NCBI GenBank assembly: GCA_963680875.1
Contig: OY804579.1
Span: 40,198,397-40,262,396 of the forward strand
Origin: Bathymodiolus brooksi
Taxonomy: Eukaryota; Mollusca; Bivalvia; Mytilida; Modiolidae
Direction: 5' to 3'
DNA: 64,000 nucleotides
The stretch's first letter is position 1. Every line of letters starts with the position of its first letter. This document shows, piece after piece, positions 61,301 through 62,639 of this stretch. A program made the position numbers and the translations under genes. A model generated the notes under the pieces. That model was given only the letters and a program-made list of their open reading frames with translations. It searched no databases and was not told where the DNA came from.

Positions 61301-61734
61301 CACTTTAAAAACCATTTCTTACTTGTAAAAATTTGCCCCCTTTCTTATAATTCTACGTTGATCAGAACTCAATGATTTTTGTTATCTTTGTGTTCTGCTA
61401 TAAACATAATTCAATATTTATCAAAATTAATAACATGTAAAATTATATTAAAATATCATGATGATCAATCGAGTAGTATGTACAAATATTAAACGATGGA
61501 TAGACAACGGTTACAACACATAATATTACTATACATATCATAAGTCCATAATCTTGTGTGTTAATATTACTGGATAATTAAAAAATATAGATCTACCAAT
61601 ATACATTTAATCAGAAAATATACATTTTCATAATAAATAACTTTAAAAAAATAAAAATAAAACAAACTTACATTGTTCCAGACATAGGACACAGAGAAGT
61701 AGGATTGAAGATCATTTCCACTTTCTGAAGCTTT
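1133..61734 (-). CDS. Large non-classical cadherin, internal part, 30 exons (partial at both ends)
   Basis: The exons listed below join into one open frame of 1,533 codons with matching phases at all 29 junctions, so the model is well constrained without transcripts. The product is a run of about 14 extracellular cadherin repeats. Linker motifs seen in order include [72 protein letters not shown] and DINDQTPYF. Mid-repeat motifs include LDYE, IDRE and LNYE. Such proteins act at the cell surface in calcium-dependent adhesion or as tip-link or planar-polarity ligands; that is family knowledge. Several linkers are degenerate ([16 protein letters not shown]), suggesting loss of some calcium sites. 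No signal peptide, transmembrane helix, EGF or LamG domain is visible, so whether it is Fat, Dachsous, CDH23 or Cad89D type cannot be settled here. Introns are long and full of repeats. Confidence 0.9.
1430..1582. repeat. Dispersed repeat copy next to exon 30
   Basis: Starts AAACCTGTCTAAACCAAC and ends GACAGGCTTCACTGTA, as at 22378..22560. Confidence 0.55.
1980..2045 (-). repeat. 30-bp tandem duplication at the exon 29 donor
   Basis: On the minus strand ACAGGTAAATATAATAGACA followed by GGTAATATAA occurs twice in tandem. Each copy has two AG|GTAA donors, so four candidate donors follow one exon. Confidence 0.85.
2038..2316 (-). CDS. Cadherin exon 29, donor region duplicated
   Basis: This 279-nt exon opens with two bases completing the Cys codon and ends one base into a codon. 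Acceptor TTTTAG, donor ACAG|GTAAAT. It encodes [19 protein letters not shown] and linker [13 protein letters not shown]. It contains an odd basic insert [12 protein letters not shown] between the last strands, with a furin-like RKRR, whose use is unknown. Confidence 0.9.
2428..3858 (-). repeat. 39-bp minisatellite copying the exon 28 donor
   Basis: About 36 copies. Each unit on the minus strand holds CTTGTCACCAAACTTTACA, then CAATGTAAGTATATAC-type sequence, so each has the exon 28 end and its intron start. Most copies keep GTAAGT; others read GTATGT or GTACGT. The frame stays open for about 30 copies as [13 protein letters not shown] repeats. Confidence 0.95.
3847..3997 (-). CDS. Cadherin exon 28, embraced by two junction-derived minisatellites
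   Basis: This 151-nt exon starts in phase 0 and ends one base into a Cys codon. Acceptor TTATAG|TATGGA, donor CAGT|GTAAGT. It encodes [34 protein letters not shown] and the end NLSPNFTQ. Its first 60 nt plus acceptor recur about 44 times upstream, and its last ~23 nt plus donor recur about 36 times downstream. Which acceptor and donor copies are used is not decidable from DNA alone; the phases fit the copies nearest the unique exon core. Confidence 0.85.
3938..7584 (-). repeat. 81-bp minisatellite copying the exon 28 acceptor and exon start
   Basis: About 45 units including the real exon start. Each has TTTATTTTATAG, then TATGGAAAGCCAGAAGTGG and the next ~40 nt of exon 28 up to GGGACACAGATTTAT. 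Three units (near 4005, 4655, 6365) carry an extra AAAAT. In the cadherin frame the acceptor TAG is itself an in-frame stop, so only the copy joined to the unique exon body is productive. The long shadow ORFs of 226, 577 and 411 codons are not genes. Confidence 0.95.
7735..8108. repeat. Dispersed repeat, second copy
   Basis: Same words as 39760..40165, more diverged. It lies between the 81-bp array and exon 27. Confidence 0.55.
8126..8372 (-). mobile_element. SINE family A
   Basis: This is a near full-length copy with box B like GAATCTCGATC and the core around CCTCCATCAAT. Direct repeats of TATGASCCTTTGA flank it. It sits just downstream of exon 27. Confidence 0.75.
8424..8543 (-). CDS. Cadherin exon 27
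   Basis: The exon has 40 codons, phase 0/0, acceptor TTTTAG and donor CAG|GTAATA. It encodes [11 protein letters not shown] and linker [17 protein letters not shown]. Confidence 0.9.
8695..8870. repeat. Dispersed repeat of the CTTTGTCCCAAAGG type
   Basis: It carries AGGTCACCTGTCTTATCAG and TTTGTCCCAAAGGTGACC. An inverted copy lies at 11745..11935, and fragments at 24755..24915, 25280..25350 and 33776..33905. Confidence 0.6.
9095..9240 (+). mobile_element. Possible tRNA-derived SINE remnant
   Basis: GTTAGAGTGGTTAAGGTTG resembles box A of a class II tRNA, and GAGTTCACACCTC is a degraded box B about 50 bp on. No companion copy was found in the window. Confidence 0.35.
9487..9612 (-). repeat. 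~62-bp tandem duplication at the exon 26 donor
   Basis: The word TTTTAATATTCAYGTAAC, then CTTACATCATAA, TTTGCCTGAATTCCC and TCAGGAATAAGTTC occurs twice. The lower copy keeps GTAAGT at the same point but is diverged (CAATC for CGATC). Confidence 0.85.
9573..9758 (-). CDS. Cadherin exon 26, donor region duplicated
   Basis: The exon has 62 codons, phase 0/0, acceptor TTTCAG|GG and donor GAT|GTAAGT. It encodes [16 protein letters not shown] and [13 protein letters not shown]. The last ~43 nt of the exon plus donor is repeated once just downstream. Confidence 0.9.
10460..10692 (-). CDS. Cadherin exon 25, GC donor
   Basis: This 233-nt exon opens with two bases of the Asp codon and ends in phase 0. 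It encodes [29 protein letters not shown] and the twelfth EC start GITIDVME. The 3' boundary is GAG|GCAAGT, a GC donor; no GT nearby preserves the join to exon 26. The acceptor is preceded by a T tract of about 57 nt. Confidence 0.88.
10693..10752 (-). repeat. Long poly-T tract at the exon 25 acceptor
   Basis: About 57 A on the plus strand, broken once by TG, directly precede the acceptor AG on the minus strand. It acts as an extreme polypyrimidine tract. Confidence 0.9.
10753..11426. other. Intron between exons 24 and 25, nothing recognised
   Basis: AT-rich sequence with an ATATATAATA-rich patch near 11185..11225. No ORF, SINE or array seen. Confidence 0.6.
11427..11610 (-). CDS. Cadherin exon 24
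   Basis: This 184-nt exon starts in phase 0 and ends one base into an Asp codon. Acceptor TTTTAG|ATG, donor GATG|GTATGT. It carries linker [11 protein letters not shown], the eleventh EC start [13 protein letters not shown] and SAEDGDRG. Confidence 0.92.
11745..11935. repeat. Dispersed repeat, inverted copy of 8695..8870
   Basis: It shares CTATGACAGGATAAGAAA and AAGACAGGTGACCTTTTAA in inverted order with the copy at 8695. Confidence 0.6.
12494..12625 (-). CDS. Cadherin exon 23, acceptor region duplicated
   Basis: The exon has 44 codons, phase 0/0, acceptor TCACAG|GG and donor GCT|GTAAGT. It encodes [19 protein letters not shown] and [10 protein letters not shown]. The acceptor plus the first 20 nt of the exon is repeated 40 bp upstream. 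Confidence 0.9.
12606..12685 (-). repeat. 40-bp tandem duplication at the exon 23 acceptor
   Basis: Two copies of TTAGCGATGAAAATTAAAC then YCTGTGAAAATATGTCTCAA. On the minus strand each contains CACAG and the exon start GTTTAATTTTCATCGC. Confidence 0.9.
13299..13457 (-). CDS. Cadherin exon 22
   Basis: The exon has 53 codons, phase 0/0, acceptor TTACAG and donor GAG|GTTAGT. It encodes the tenth EC start [17 protein letters not shown] and [17 protein letters not shown]. Confidence 0.9.
13550..14096 (+). repeat. 58-bp minisatellite, left part
   Basis: About 9.5 copies of a unit with ACAATCATAAACAAGAGATT, GAGTCACCCAGATCTG and AATCTAAGTCAATCAGACC, starting about 90 bp upstream of exon 22. The TIR transposon ends the left part. 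Confidence 0.9.
14097..15352. mobile_element. Non-autonomous TIR DNA transposon inserted in a minisatellite
   Basis: The ends are inverted: CGGGGCCGTAGCTATAATCC at the left and, on the opposite strand, CGGGGTCCGACCTATAATCC at the right, continuing for about 50 bp (TCCGACAGTCCGATAGTCC). The minisatellite word GAGTCACC flanks both ends, an 8 or 9 bp target duplication that fits hAT or Mutator classes. No transposase ORF is present. It also holds a CGTCCGTCCATCC segment typical of bivalve dispersed repeats. Confidence 0.8.
15353..15500 (+). repeat. 58-bp minisatellite, right part
   Basis: The array resumes with GAGTCACCCAGATCTG after the transposon and runs about 2.5 copies before merging into the 21-bp array. 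Confidence 0.9.
15495..15825 (+). repeat. 21-bp minisatellite derived from the 58-bp unit
   Basis: About 15 copies of GGGTCTAATGCAATCAGACA plus T, alternating AATC and AACC. The unit is close to the last 21 bases of the 58-bp unit (TCTAAGTCAATCAGACATG). Open frames on both strands follow from the 21-bp period and are not genes. Confidence 0.9.
16040..19790 (-). mobile_element. Non-LTR retrotransposon (LINE, jockey/CR1-like), 5'-truncated
   Basis: One coding strand carries an endonuclease followed by a reverse transcriptase and a C-terminal region. The 3' UTR follows, with AATAAA near 16055 on the minus strand. The element lies in the intron between cadherin exons 21 and 22, in the same sense as the gene. 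Reading frame ends at a stop around 19785 just before [10 protein letters not shown], so the 5' end is cut or degenerate there. Target duplications were not found by eye. Confidence 0.85.
16315..19780 (-). pseudogene. LINE endonuclease-reverse transcriptase, one stop and one frameshift
   Basis: The endonuclease part (18503..19780) shows METHC with the catalytic Glu, GDLNART with Asp/Asn, SVVDYFI and LSDHCQI with the catalytic His. The RT part (17195..18500) shows [38 protein letters not shown] and YADDIVLL with the catalytic Asp pair. A TAG near 18503 breaks the ORF just after NPSKY; frame resumes immediately as [14 protein letters not shown] small length change near 17190..17200 shifts the frame before EVWGTFDPQ. 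The C-terminal region (16315..17190) has a [18 protein letters not shown] motif like the Cys-His knuckle of such proteins. Few lesions suggest a fairly young insertion. Confidence 0.85.
19791..20151. other. Intron remainder between LINE and exon 21
   Basis: No repeat or ORF recognised; possibly the original intron on the 5' flank of the LINE. Confidence 0.5.
20152..20309 (-). CDS. Cadherin exon 21
   Basis: This 158-nt exon opens with two bases of the Gly codon and ends in phase 0. Acceptor TTTCAG, donor AAT|GTAAGT. It encodes [14 protein letters not shown] and the canonical linker [14 protein letters not shown]. The following intron carries the LINE. Confidence 0.92.
20431..20586 (-). mobile_element. 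SINE family A, internally deleted
   Basis: The 3' part (GTGGAGGAAATCAGAG in plus orientation) is joined directly to the 5' tRNA-like end, skipping the box B region. Confidence 0.6.
20587..21237. other. Intron between exons 20 and 21, nothing recognised
   Basis: AT-rich, no array and no coding signal. Confidence 0.6.
21238..21468 (-). CDS. Cadherin exon 20
   Basis: This 231-nt exon opens with two bases of the Ala codon and ends one base into a Gly codon. Acceptor TTTCAG, donor ACTG|GTACTT (a weak donor fixed by frame). It encodes [13 protein letters not shown] and the ninth EC start [10 protein letters not shown] through [10 protein letters not shown] 44-bp array starts at its acceptor tract. 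Confidence 0.88.
21469..21935 (-). repeat. 44-bp minisatellite at the exon 20 acceptor
   Basis: About 10 copies of AAATCAAGTAAACCTGTACT then ATTTGTTGGTGTAGTTATATAAAT. The first copy overlaps the exon 20 polypyrimidine tract (minus TTTACTTGATTTATTTCAG). One copy has a TA-repeat insert at 21825..21842. Confidence 0.9.
22378..22560. repeat. Dispersed repeat bounded by GTGAAACCTGTCTAAAC and its inverse
   Basis: Starts ACAGTGAAACCTGTCTAAAC and ends AAACAGGCTTCACTGTA, an inverted terminal pair. Related copies lie at 1430..1582 (ending about 17 bp from the exon 30 acceptor) and at 54225..54690 (split by a SINE). A TA run of ~28 bp precedes it. Confidence 0.6.
23051..23218. mobile_element. Foldback element, ~70-bp arms
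   Basis: The left arm from ATTATAAGGATTAAACG and the right arm ending CGTTTAATCCTATAAT are reverse complements over about 68 bp with few mismatches, leaving a loop of about 32 bp. No ORF or clear target duplication. Confidence 0.75.
23290..23428 (-). CDS. Cadherin exon 19
   Basis: This 139-nt exon starts in phase 0 and ends one base into an Ala codon. Acceptor TTTCAG, donor ACAG|GTTTGA. It encodes [15 protein letters not shown] and [10 protein letters not shown] 168-bp near-perfect inverted repeat lies 72 nt past its donor. Confidence 0.87.
23495..24434. mobile_element. Second pearl-like element with ~170-bp tandem core
   Basis: About 2.7 copies of a ~170-175 bp unit (GGATCAACATTTCCTGGTAA, AGTTTCAGAGGAGTTG) at 23870..24345 are followed by a GACAGACAGACGG run. 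A terminal hairpin of TATGTCTCCCC and GGGGGAGACATA (24401..24433) follows, and TATGTCTCCCC also occurs at 23500. Confidence 0.65.
25383..25500 (+). mobile_element. SINE family A, 5'-truncated
   Basis: Only the 3' half is present, from GGTTTTCTCCGGGTACTC to GGCGTTAAACACCATAA. Confidence 0.65.
25552..25700 (-). CDS. Cadherin exon 18
   Basis: This 149-nt exon opens with two bases of the Ser codon and ends in phase 0. Acceptor TTTAAG, donor AGA|GTAAGT. It encodes [17 protein letters not shown] and [10 protein letters not shown] of the eighth EC repeat. Confidence 0.87.
25795..26065 (-). mobile_element. SINE family B
   Basis: It shares with 61795..62160 the words GGATTTTTATAGTGCTAG and TCACTGAAACAACAGTC, but lacks the tRNA-like end. 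It ends about 20 bp before exon 17. Confidence 0.6.
26087..26213 (-). CDS. Cadherin exon 17
   Basis: This 127-nt exon starts in phase 0 and ends one base into a Ser codon. Acceptor GTTTAG, donor GAAA|GTAAGT. It encodes [13 protein letters not shown], a degenerate linker [11 protein letters not shown] and the eighth EC start. Confidence 0.9.
26565..26743 (-). CDS. Cadherin exon 16
   Basis: This 179-nt exon opens with two bases of the Gly codon and ends in phase 0. Acceptor TTTTAG, donor ACG|GTAGGT. It encodes [29 protein letters not shown] and [13 protein letters not shown], a well conserved seventh EC repeat. Confidence 0.92.
27137..27209 (-). CDS. Cadherin exon 15
   Basis: This 73-nt exon starts in phase 0 and ends one base into a Gly codon. 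Acceptor TTACAG, donor GCAG|GTTTGT. It carries the linker [10 protein letters not shown] and the seventh EC start [13 protein letters not shown]. Confidence 0.88.
27446..27689 (-). mobile_element. SINE family A
   Basis: This is a long copy, minus orientation, in the intron between exons 14 and 15. It faces the plus-oriented copy at 27895. Confidence 0.7.
27895..28155 (+). mobile_element. SINE family A, full length
   Basis: The copy runs from GGGGCCATTGTGGTCG to AAACACCATAAACC, with a box A-like TAGTTGGATT stretch and box B-like GAGTTCAAACCCC. Target duplications of TCTATTCAAATTCC flank it (about 27880 and 28159). Box A/B show tRNA ancestry, which is how SINEs are transcribed by Pol III. Confidence 0.8.
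28463..28541 (-). CDS. Cadherin exon 14
   Basis: This 79-nt exon opens with one base completing the Tyr codon and ends in phase 0. Acceptor TTTCAG, donor ATT|GTAAGT. It encodes [17 protein letters not shown] and TTITVEII, the last strands of the sixth EC repeat. Confidence 0.9.
28550..28705. repeat. ~55-bp AT-rich repeat upstream of exon 14
   Basis: About three degenerate copies of AATGCTTCTATGTTATAATT, TCTTAGCTTAATATTATATA. It begins with a TA run about 10 bp from the exon 14 acceptor. Confidence 0.6.
28871..28955 (-). mobile_element. SINE family A fragment
   Basis: A short 3' fragment with TTTCAACAATATTT and GGAGGGAACCAGAGTA. Confidence 0.5.
28960..29470 (-). repeat. 27-bp minisatellite copying the exon 13 donor
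   Basis: About 15 copies of ACACCCAGTAGTGTCCATAA plus TTTTAAG on the minus strand. The two copies next to the exon and the copy at the far end keep the full exon end and donor (AGTAAACRKGGATAG then GTAAGTGT). Internal copies have lost about 13 bp and with it the donor. Confidence 0.9.
29438..29586 (-). CDS. Cadherin exon 13, flanked on both sides by junction-derived arrays
   Basis: This 149-nt exon starts in phase 0 and ends two bases into a Tyr codon. Acceptor TTACAG|GCTACAG, donor GATA|GTAAGT. It encodes [15 protein letters not shown] and [14 protein letters not shown]. The downstream 27-bp array and upstream 57-bp array are built from its donor and acceptor junctions. Confidence 0.9.
29577..29975 (-). 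repeat. 57-bp minisatellite copying the exon 13 acceptor
   Basis: Seven copies. Each has ATTTTACAG|GCTACAGATA on the minus strand, the exact exon 13 acceptor and first ten exon bases, followed by unrelated CAAATCATTTAAATG. Confidence 0.9.
30040..30290 (-). mobile_element. SINE family A
   Basis: A near full-length copy just downstream of exon 12, ending at ACAATCACGAGG. Confidence 0.7.
30323..30566 (-). CDS. Cadherin exon 12
   Basis: This 244-nt exon opens with one base completing a Val codon and ends in phase 0. Acceptor TTACAG, donor CAG|GTAAGA. It contains [27 protein letters not shown], linker DYNDFGPIF and the start of the sixth EC repeat. Confidence 0.92.
30608..30873 (-). mobile_element. 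SINE family A with target duplication
   Basis: A full-length copy about 40 bp upstream of the exon 12 acceptor, flanked by GACATGAAAGT on both sides. Confidence 0.75.
31262..32053. mobile_element. Third element of the same type, dimeric ~162-bp core plus GAA run
   Basis: Two tandem copies of a ~162-bp unit (31345..31506 and 31507..31640; TTTGACCTTGAGGTCA, GACCTATCTCGAAAGACA) lead into the GAA microsatellite. The terminal hairpin ATGTCTCCC...GGGGAGACAT closes it at 32019..32050. It splits an older repeat, seen unbroken at 55850..56040. Confidence 0.6.
31664..31999 (+). repeat. (GAA)n microsatellite, about 112 triplets
   Basis: A run of 336 bp with a single interruption near 31975 (AAAAAGAAG). 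On the gene's coding strand it is TTC. It lies in the intron between exons 11 and 12. The poly-Glu, poly-Lys, poly-Leu and poly-Ser frames over it are not genes. Confidence 0.95.
32395..32462 (-). CDS. Cadherin exon 11
   Basis: This 68-nt exon starts in phase 0 and ends two bases into a codon. Acceptor TTGTAG, donor ATGT|GTAAGT. It encodes [16 protein letters not shown]. The GT two bases earlier would break the frame to exon 12, which fixes the donor. Confidence 0.87.
32558..33772. mobile_element. Non-autonomous TIR DNA transposon with TA duplication
   Basis: The left end CCGTAATTTACGGACGATAG and the right end, reverse-complemented, CCGTAATTTACGGACTATAG, are inverted repeats of at least 26 bp (they continue GTCGAT). 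TA flanks both sides, as in Tc1/mariner. The word TCGACCTATCGTCC recurs near both ends. It has no transposase and is inserted in an older repeat (flanks 32530..32557 and 33773..33910). Confidence 0.8.
33910..34264. mobile_element. MITE, PIF/Harbinger-like
   Basis: The 355-bp element has inverted ends GGCCAAAAAAAA...TGTGTGTTTAC with TAA on both sides (33907..33909, 34265..34267), the TWA duplication typical of Harbinger. No ORF is present. Confidence 0.7.
34270..34804 (-). mobile_element. SINE family B with internal 52-bp tandem expansion
   Basis: The SINE B segment spanning GACCAACATGGTATGTTGG and TTTTTATAGTGCTAG is repeated about six times at 34358..34670, whereas other copies have it once. 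Confidence 0.65.
34805..35060 (-). mobile_element. SINE family A
   Basis: A near full-length copy abutting the family B SINE at 34270..34804. Confidence 0.7.
35210..35371 (-). CDS. Cadherin exon 10
   Basis: The exon has 54 codons, phase 0/0, acceptor TTTCAG and donor ACA|GTAAGT. It contains VVASDAKNS, linker [11 protein letters not shown] and the fifth EC start [19 protein letters not shown]. Confidence 0.9.
35440..35860 (+). mobile_element. Two fragments of the same retroelement 3' tail
   Basis: Both 35440..35530 and 35795..35860 share GGAGCAGGAACTG and flanking words with 41140..41190, so they are non-coding tail fragments of that retroelement. No intact ORF is present. Confidence 0.45.
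35861..36652. other. Intron sequence with an unassigned short ORF
   Basis: A plus-strand frame at 36163..36429 (88 codons, [15 protein letters not shown]) is open but has no recognised motif and sits in an antisense intron. It may be a retroelement remnant, since retroelement tail pieces precede it. Confidence 0.4.
36653..36817 (-). CDS. Cadherin exon 9
   Basis: The exon has 55 codons, phase 0/0, acceptor TTTCAG and donor ACT|GTAAGT. It encodes the middle of the fourth EC repeat, including NFLVSPDSG and [12 protein letters not shown]. Confidence 0.88.
37482..37735 (-). mobile_element. SINE family A
   Basis: A near full-length copy between exons 8 and 9, ending ACGACGGCCCC. Confidence 0.7.
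37900..38097 (-). CDS. Cadherin exon 8
   Basis: The exon has 66 codons, phase 0/0, acceptor TTTCAG and donor GAT|GTATGT. It contains linker [11 protein letters not shown] and the start of the fourth EC repeat ([18 protein letters not shown]). A 35-bp array begins about 50 bp upstream of its acceptor. Confidence 0.9.
38150..38705. repeat. 35-bp minisatellite
   Basis: About 15 copies of TTGTGAACAGACAACAATTT plus TGTCTTCCAAATAAA between exons 7 and 8. It does not reach either splice site. The minus-strand frame over it is periodic, not a gene. Confidence 0.9.
38744..38871 (-). CDS. Cadherin exon 7
   Basis: This 128-nt exon opens with two bases that complete a split Asp codon and ends in phase 0. 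Acceptor TTTTAG, donor GAG|GTATGT. It carries [16 protein letters not shown], the mid-repeat calcium motif of the third EC repeat. Confidence 0.88.
39320..39760. repeat. Degenerate ~170-bp tandem repeat
   Basis: About 2.5 copies with CACATCCCCTAATAGTATCA, GCACCTCCAAGGAG and GAGCATCCTAGAGCCTG. No coding signal. Confidence 0.6.
39760..40165. repeat. Dispersed repeat, related to 7735..8108
   Basis: The two stretches share TTTGCATATTTTT, TTTCARCTCATTCG, TTTATAGTAACA and an end AAAAGCTCAYATGA. It is an old transposon remnant with no ORF. Confidence 0.55.
40590..41340 (+). pseudogene. Reverse transcriptase remnant, probably Penelope-like, with 3' tail
   Basis: The plus strand reads [19 protein letters not shown], then [30 protein letters not shown] and, after a frame change, [18 protein letters not shown] is the RT catalytic box. 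The assignment to Penelope-like elements rests on resemblance of the C-terminal thumb region and is not certain. Stops and shifts after about 40875 show decay. The tail from 41095 resembles 35440..35560. Confidence 0.6.
41341..42514. other. Intron sequence, nothing recognised
   Basis: AT-rich part of the 16.6-kb intron. Short frames on either strand lack motifs. Confidence 0.55.
42515..42595 (-). mobile_element. SINE-tail fragment
   Basis: A short piece with TTGATTGATTGATGTTTAA and TTTCAGCTATATAATGGC; the same piece occurs at 50186..50255. Confidence 0.45.
42691..49266 (-). mobile_element. Pearl-like element with expanded 332-bp dimeric satellite
   Basis: About 19 copies of a 332-bp unit made of two diverged halves of ~166 bp. 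The halves share TTTCCCATAGGGTCCAATGT and GCCATYTTG words. The array is bounded by short hairpins: AGGCTCTCAAGAGCCT at 42696 and TTCACCTGGACCTTTGGTCC near 49232. This resembles bivalve pearl elements, which carry ~160-bp tandem cores and are thought to be Helitron-related; the assignment is by layout. Minus-frame ORFs of 119 codons repeat with each unit and are not taken as genes. The strand given is nominal. Confidence 0.75.
49267..50718. other. Intron sequence, mostly unassigned
   Basis: Apart from the SINE fragment at 50186..50255 no repeat, array or coding signal is seen. Confidence 0.55.
50186..50255 (-). mobile_element. SINE-tail fragment
   Basis: A second copy of the fragment at 42515, with ATTGGTGTTTAACACC. 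Confidence 0.45.
50719..52127 (+). repeat. 60-bp minisatellite, highly uniform
   Basis: About 23.5 copies of TATCTTATTACTAAGATTCA, GAGAAAGTCTAGTAGGAACA, CTTTCATGTATGTTATGTTG with only a few variable sites (TGTGTCT/TGTATCT, ACTTTC/ATTTTC, AAG/ATG). It lies in the 16.6-kb intron, far from any exon. All long frames across it (449 codons and others) come from the 60-bp period. Confidence 0.95.
52128..53251. other. Intron sequence, mostly unassigned
   Basis: It holds three near-tandem copies of GTGGGCACTGACACCAA at 52610..52680 and a T run near 52800, but no gene. Confidence 0.55.
53252..53473 (-). mobile_element. SINE family A
   Basis: A diverged copy with internal deletions in the long intron before exon 7. 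Confidence 0.65.
54248..54525 (-). mobile_element. SINE family A inserted into an older repeat
   Basis: The copy interrupts a dispersed repeat whose halves lie at 54225..54247 and 54590..54690 (GAAGCCTGTCTAAAC and GTTTAGACAGCTTTCA). The intact arrangement is seen at 22378..22560. Confidence 0.65.
55206..55256 (-). mobile_element. SINE family A fragment
   Basis: Only the terminal 50 bp (AATGCCACTTTCAACAAT) remains. Confidence 0.5.
55466..55541 (-). CDS. Cadherin exon 6
   Basis: This 76-nt exon starts in phase 0 and ends one base into a codon. Acceptor TTTCAG, donor AAAG|GTAAAT. It encodes [15 protein letters not shown], the first strands and DxD motif of the third EC repeat. A 16.6-kb intron follows, and the split codon is completed by the first two bases of exon 7. 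Confidence 0.87.
55850..56040 (+). repeat. Dispersed repeat, unbroken copy
   Basis: It shares ATGTGTCAATA, CCAGCAAAAGTAAA and GTATAAATTTCAAATGATTT with the two halves at 31190..31261 and 32054..32190, which are separated there by a nested insertion. Confidence 0.6.
56252..56389 (-). CDS. Cadherin exon 5
   Basis: The exon has 46 codons, phase 0/0, acceptor TTTCAG and donor GTT|GTAAGT. It contains the linker [12 protein letters not shown] followed by the next repeat start [10 protein letters not shown]. Confidence 0.88.
56390..58004. other. Intron between exons 4 and 5, nothing recognised
   Basis: No array, SINE or convincing ORF. The slightly GC-richer part at 57030..57320 shows no motif I can name. 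Confidence 0.5.
58005..58078 (+). mobile_element. SINE family A fragment
   Basis: The 3' end only, AAAACTGACTGCCACAAT to GTGGTGTTAAAC. Confidence 0.55.
58224..58358 (-). CDS. Cadherin exon 4
   Basis: The exon has 45 codons, phase 0/0, acceptor TTGCAG and donor AAG|GTTTGT. It contains [17 protein letters not shown], where LDYE is the usual mid-repeat calcium motif. Confidence 0.88.
58388..58995. mobile_element. Possible MITE between exons 3 and 4
   Basis: Starts TTTAAAGTGACAGTGTCCAC, GATTTTTC and ends AAAATCGTAGACTTTAA, weakly inverted ends over about 20 bp. No ORF. The match is imperfect, so this is tentative. Confidence 0.35.
59034..59160 (-). mobile_element. SINE family A, truncated
   Basis: The 3' half, next to a short GAGA run. 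Confidence 0.6.
59463..59710 (-). mobile_element. SINE family A with target duplication
   Basis: A full-length copy just downstream of exon 3, flanked by ACTTTGAAAGAAT on both sides. Confidence 0.75.
59820..59930 (-). CDS. Cadherin exon 3
   Basis: The exon has 37 codons, phase 0/0, acceptor TTGTAG and donor CAG|GTACAT. It encodes NTVVGTTVF and FDQDIG, the first strands of the second EC repeat in the window. Confidence 0.85.
59931..60594. other. Intron between exons 2 and 3
   Basis: Two diverged ~230-bp direct repeats, about 60100..60260 and 60355..60510 (GAGGAAATCTGC, GAATTAAATGCATCAAAATT words), likely a transposon core. No coding signal. Confidence 0.5.
60595..60696 (-). CDS. Cadherin exon 2
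   Basis: The exon has 34 codons, phase 0/0, acceptor TTACAG and donor GAG|GTGAGT. It carries the calcium linker [11 protein letters not shown] and the start of the next repeat (PYSAQIPE). Confidence 0.88.
60852..61200 (-). mobile_element. SINE family B
   Basis: A full-length diverged copy ending in the tRNA-like part (ATTGAACCCACAATCTCC in plus orientation), followed by a C run of about 22. Confidence 0.6.
61672..61734 (-). CDS. Cadherin exon 1 of the window
   Basis: This 63-nt exon (21 codons, phase 0 at both ends) is bounded by acceptor TTACAG and donor AAT|GTAAGT. It encodes [10 protein letters not shown] and [10 protein letters not shown], the early strands of a cadherin repeat that exon 2 completes. 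It is short, so it is the least certain exon, but frame and splice sites fit. Confidence 0.75.
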
Positions 61735-61794
61735 CTGTAATAATAAACAATCTCAAAATAAATTATCTGAATTCCTCTTTACATGTTCCAGACA

Positions 61795-62160
61795 GTGAGT
61801 GAGTGAGTGAGTGATTGTTGTTTAATGCCAACTCAGCAATTTTTCAGCTATACCATGGTGAGAACAAGTTAATTTTCAATGAGATGATGATGAGGTCCGC
61901 TTTGTTCTAGACCAACATGCTTAGTTGAATTTTTATAGTGCTAGCTCACTGAAACAACAGTCCGCGGGTGGACATGTCACTCCACTCTGACACATTATTC
62001 TGATTCCAAGCCAACCAGTATTTGCTCCTTAATGCTGCATGCTTAGCTGAGAAGCAAAATATATAAATTTCATAGTCTTTGGTGTGACCCGACAGGGACT
62101 CGAACCCACGATATACCACACTCGAGGTGAACATGCTAACCATTACACCACTGATGCGGT
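61795..62160 (-). mobile_element. SINE family B, tRNA-derived
   Basis: Read on the minus strand, the 5' end has box A TGGTGTAATGGTTAGC and box B GGGTTCGAGTCCC, correctly spaced for a tRNA-derived Pol III promoter. A GAGT run lies at its 3' end. Confidence 0.75.
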
Positions 62161-62344
62161 TTATATGTTCCAAACATGTCTACTTCATTGTTATATATAT
62201 AATGGTATATATTCGTCTAAAAAATATGTTTCTGACAGGGAAAGTTTGGGAGTTTGTCTAGAACTCACCCCTATCAGAAAAAACTGTGACCCTGTCATCA
62301 TGTTCTACGTGAGTTTTACTCTTTATCTTATTAATACACAAACT

Positions 62345-62610
62345 GGGGCTGTCGTGGTCATGATTATATGGTAGTTGGATTTACAACTACCTGTGCAGTC
62401 AGTGCCTATCACCACTAAAGTTGTGAGTTCGAATCTTGCTCAGGCAAGGTGTACTCAATACAACATTATGTGATAAAGTTTGTCAGTGATTTGTGGCAGG
62501 TCAGTGGCTTTCTCCAGATACTCCGGTTTCCTCCATCAATAAAACTGAGAGCCACGATATAACTGAAATATTGTTGAAAGTGGCGGTAAACACCATAAAA
62601 CCAAACCAAA
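62345..62610 (+). mobile_element. SINE family A
   Basis: A full-length copy in plus orientation with box B-like GAGTTCGAATCTTG and a CAAACC-rich tail. Confidence 0.75.
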
Positions 62611-62639
62611 TCAAACCATCAATATAAACACATAATGTG

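Noticed and set aside
62090..62160. tRNA gene on the minus strand
   Set aside because: Box A and B are good but no cloverleaf acceptor stem is evident, and the sequence continues into SINE B body.
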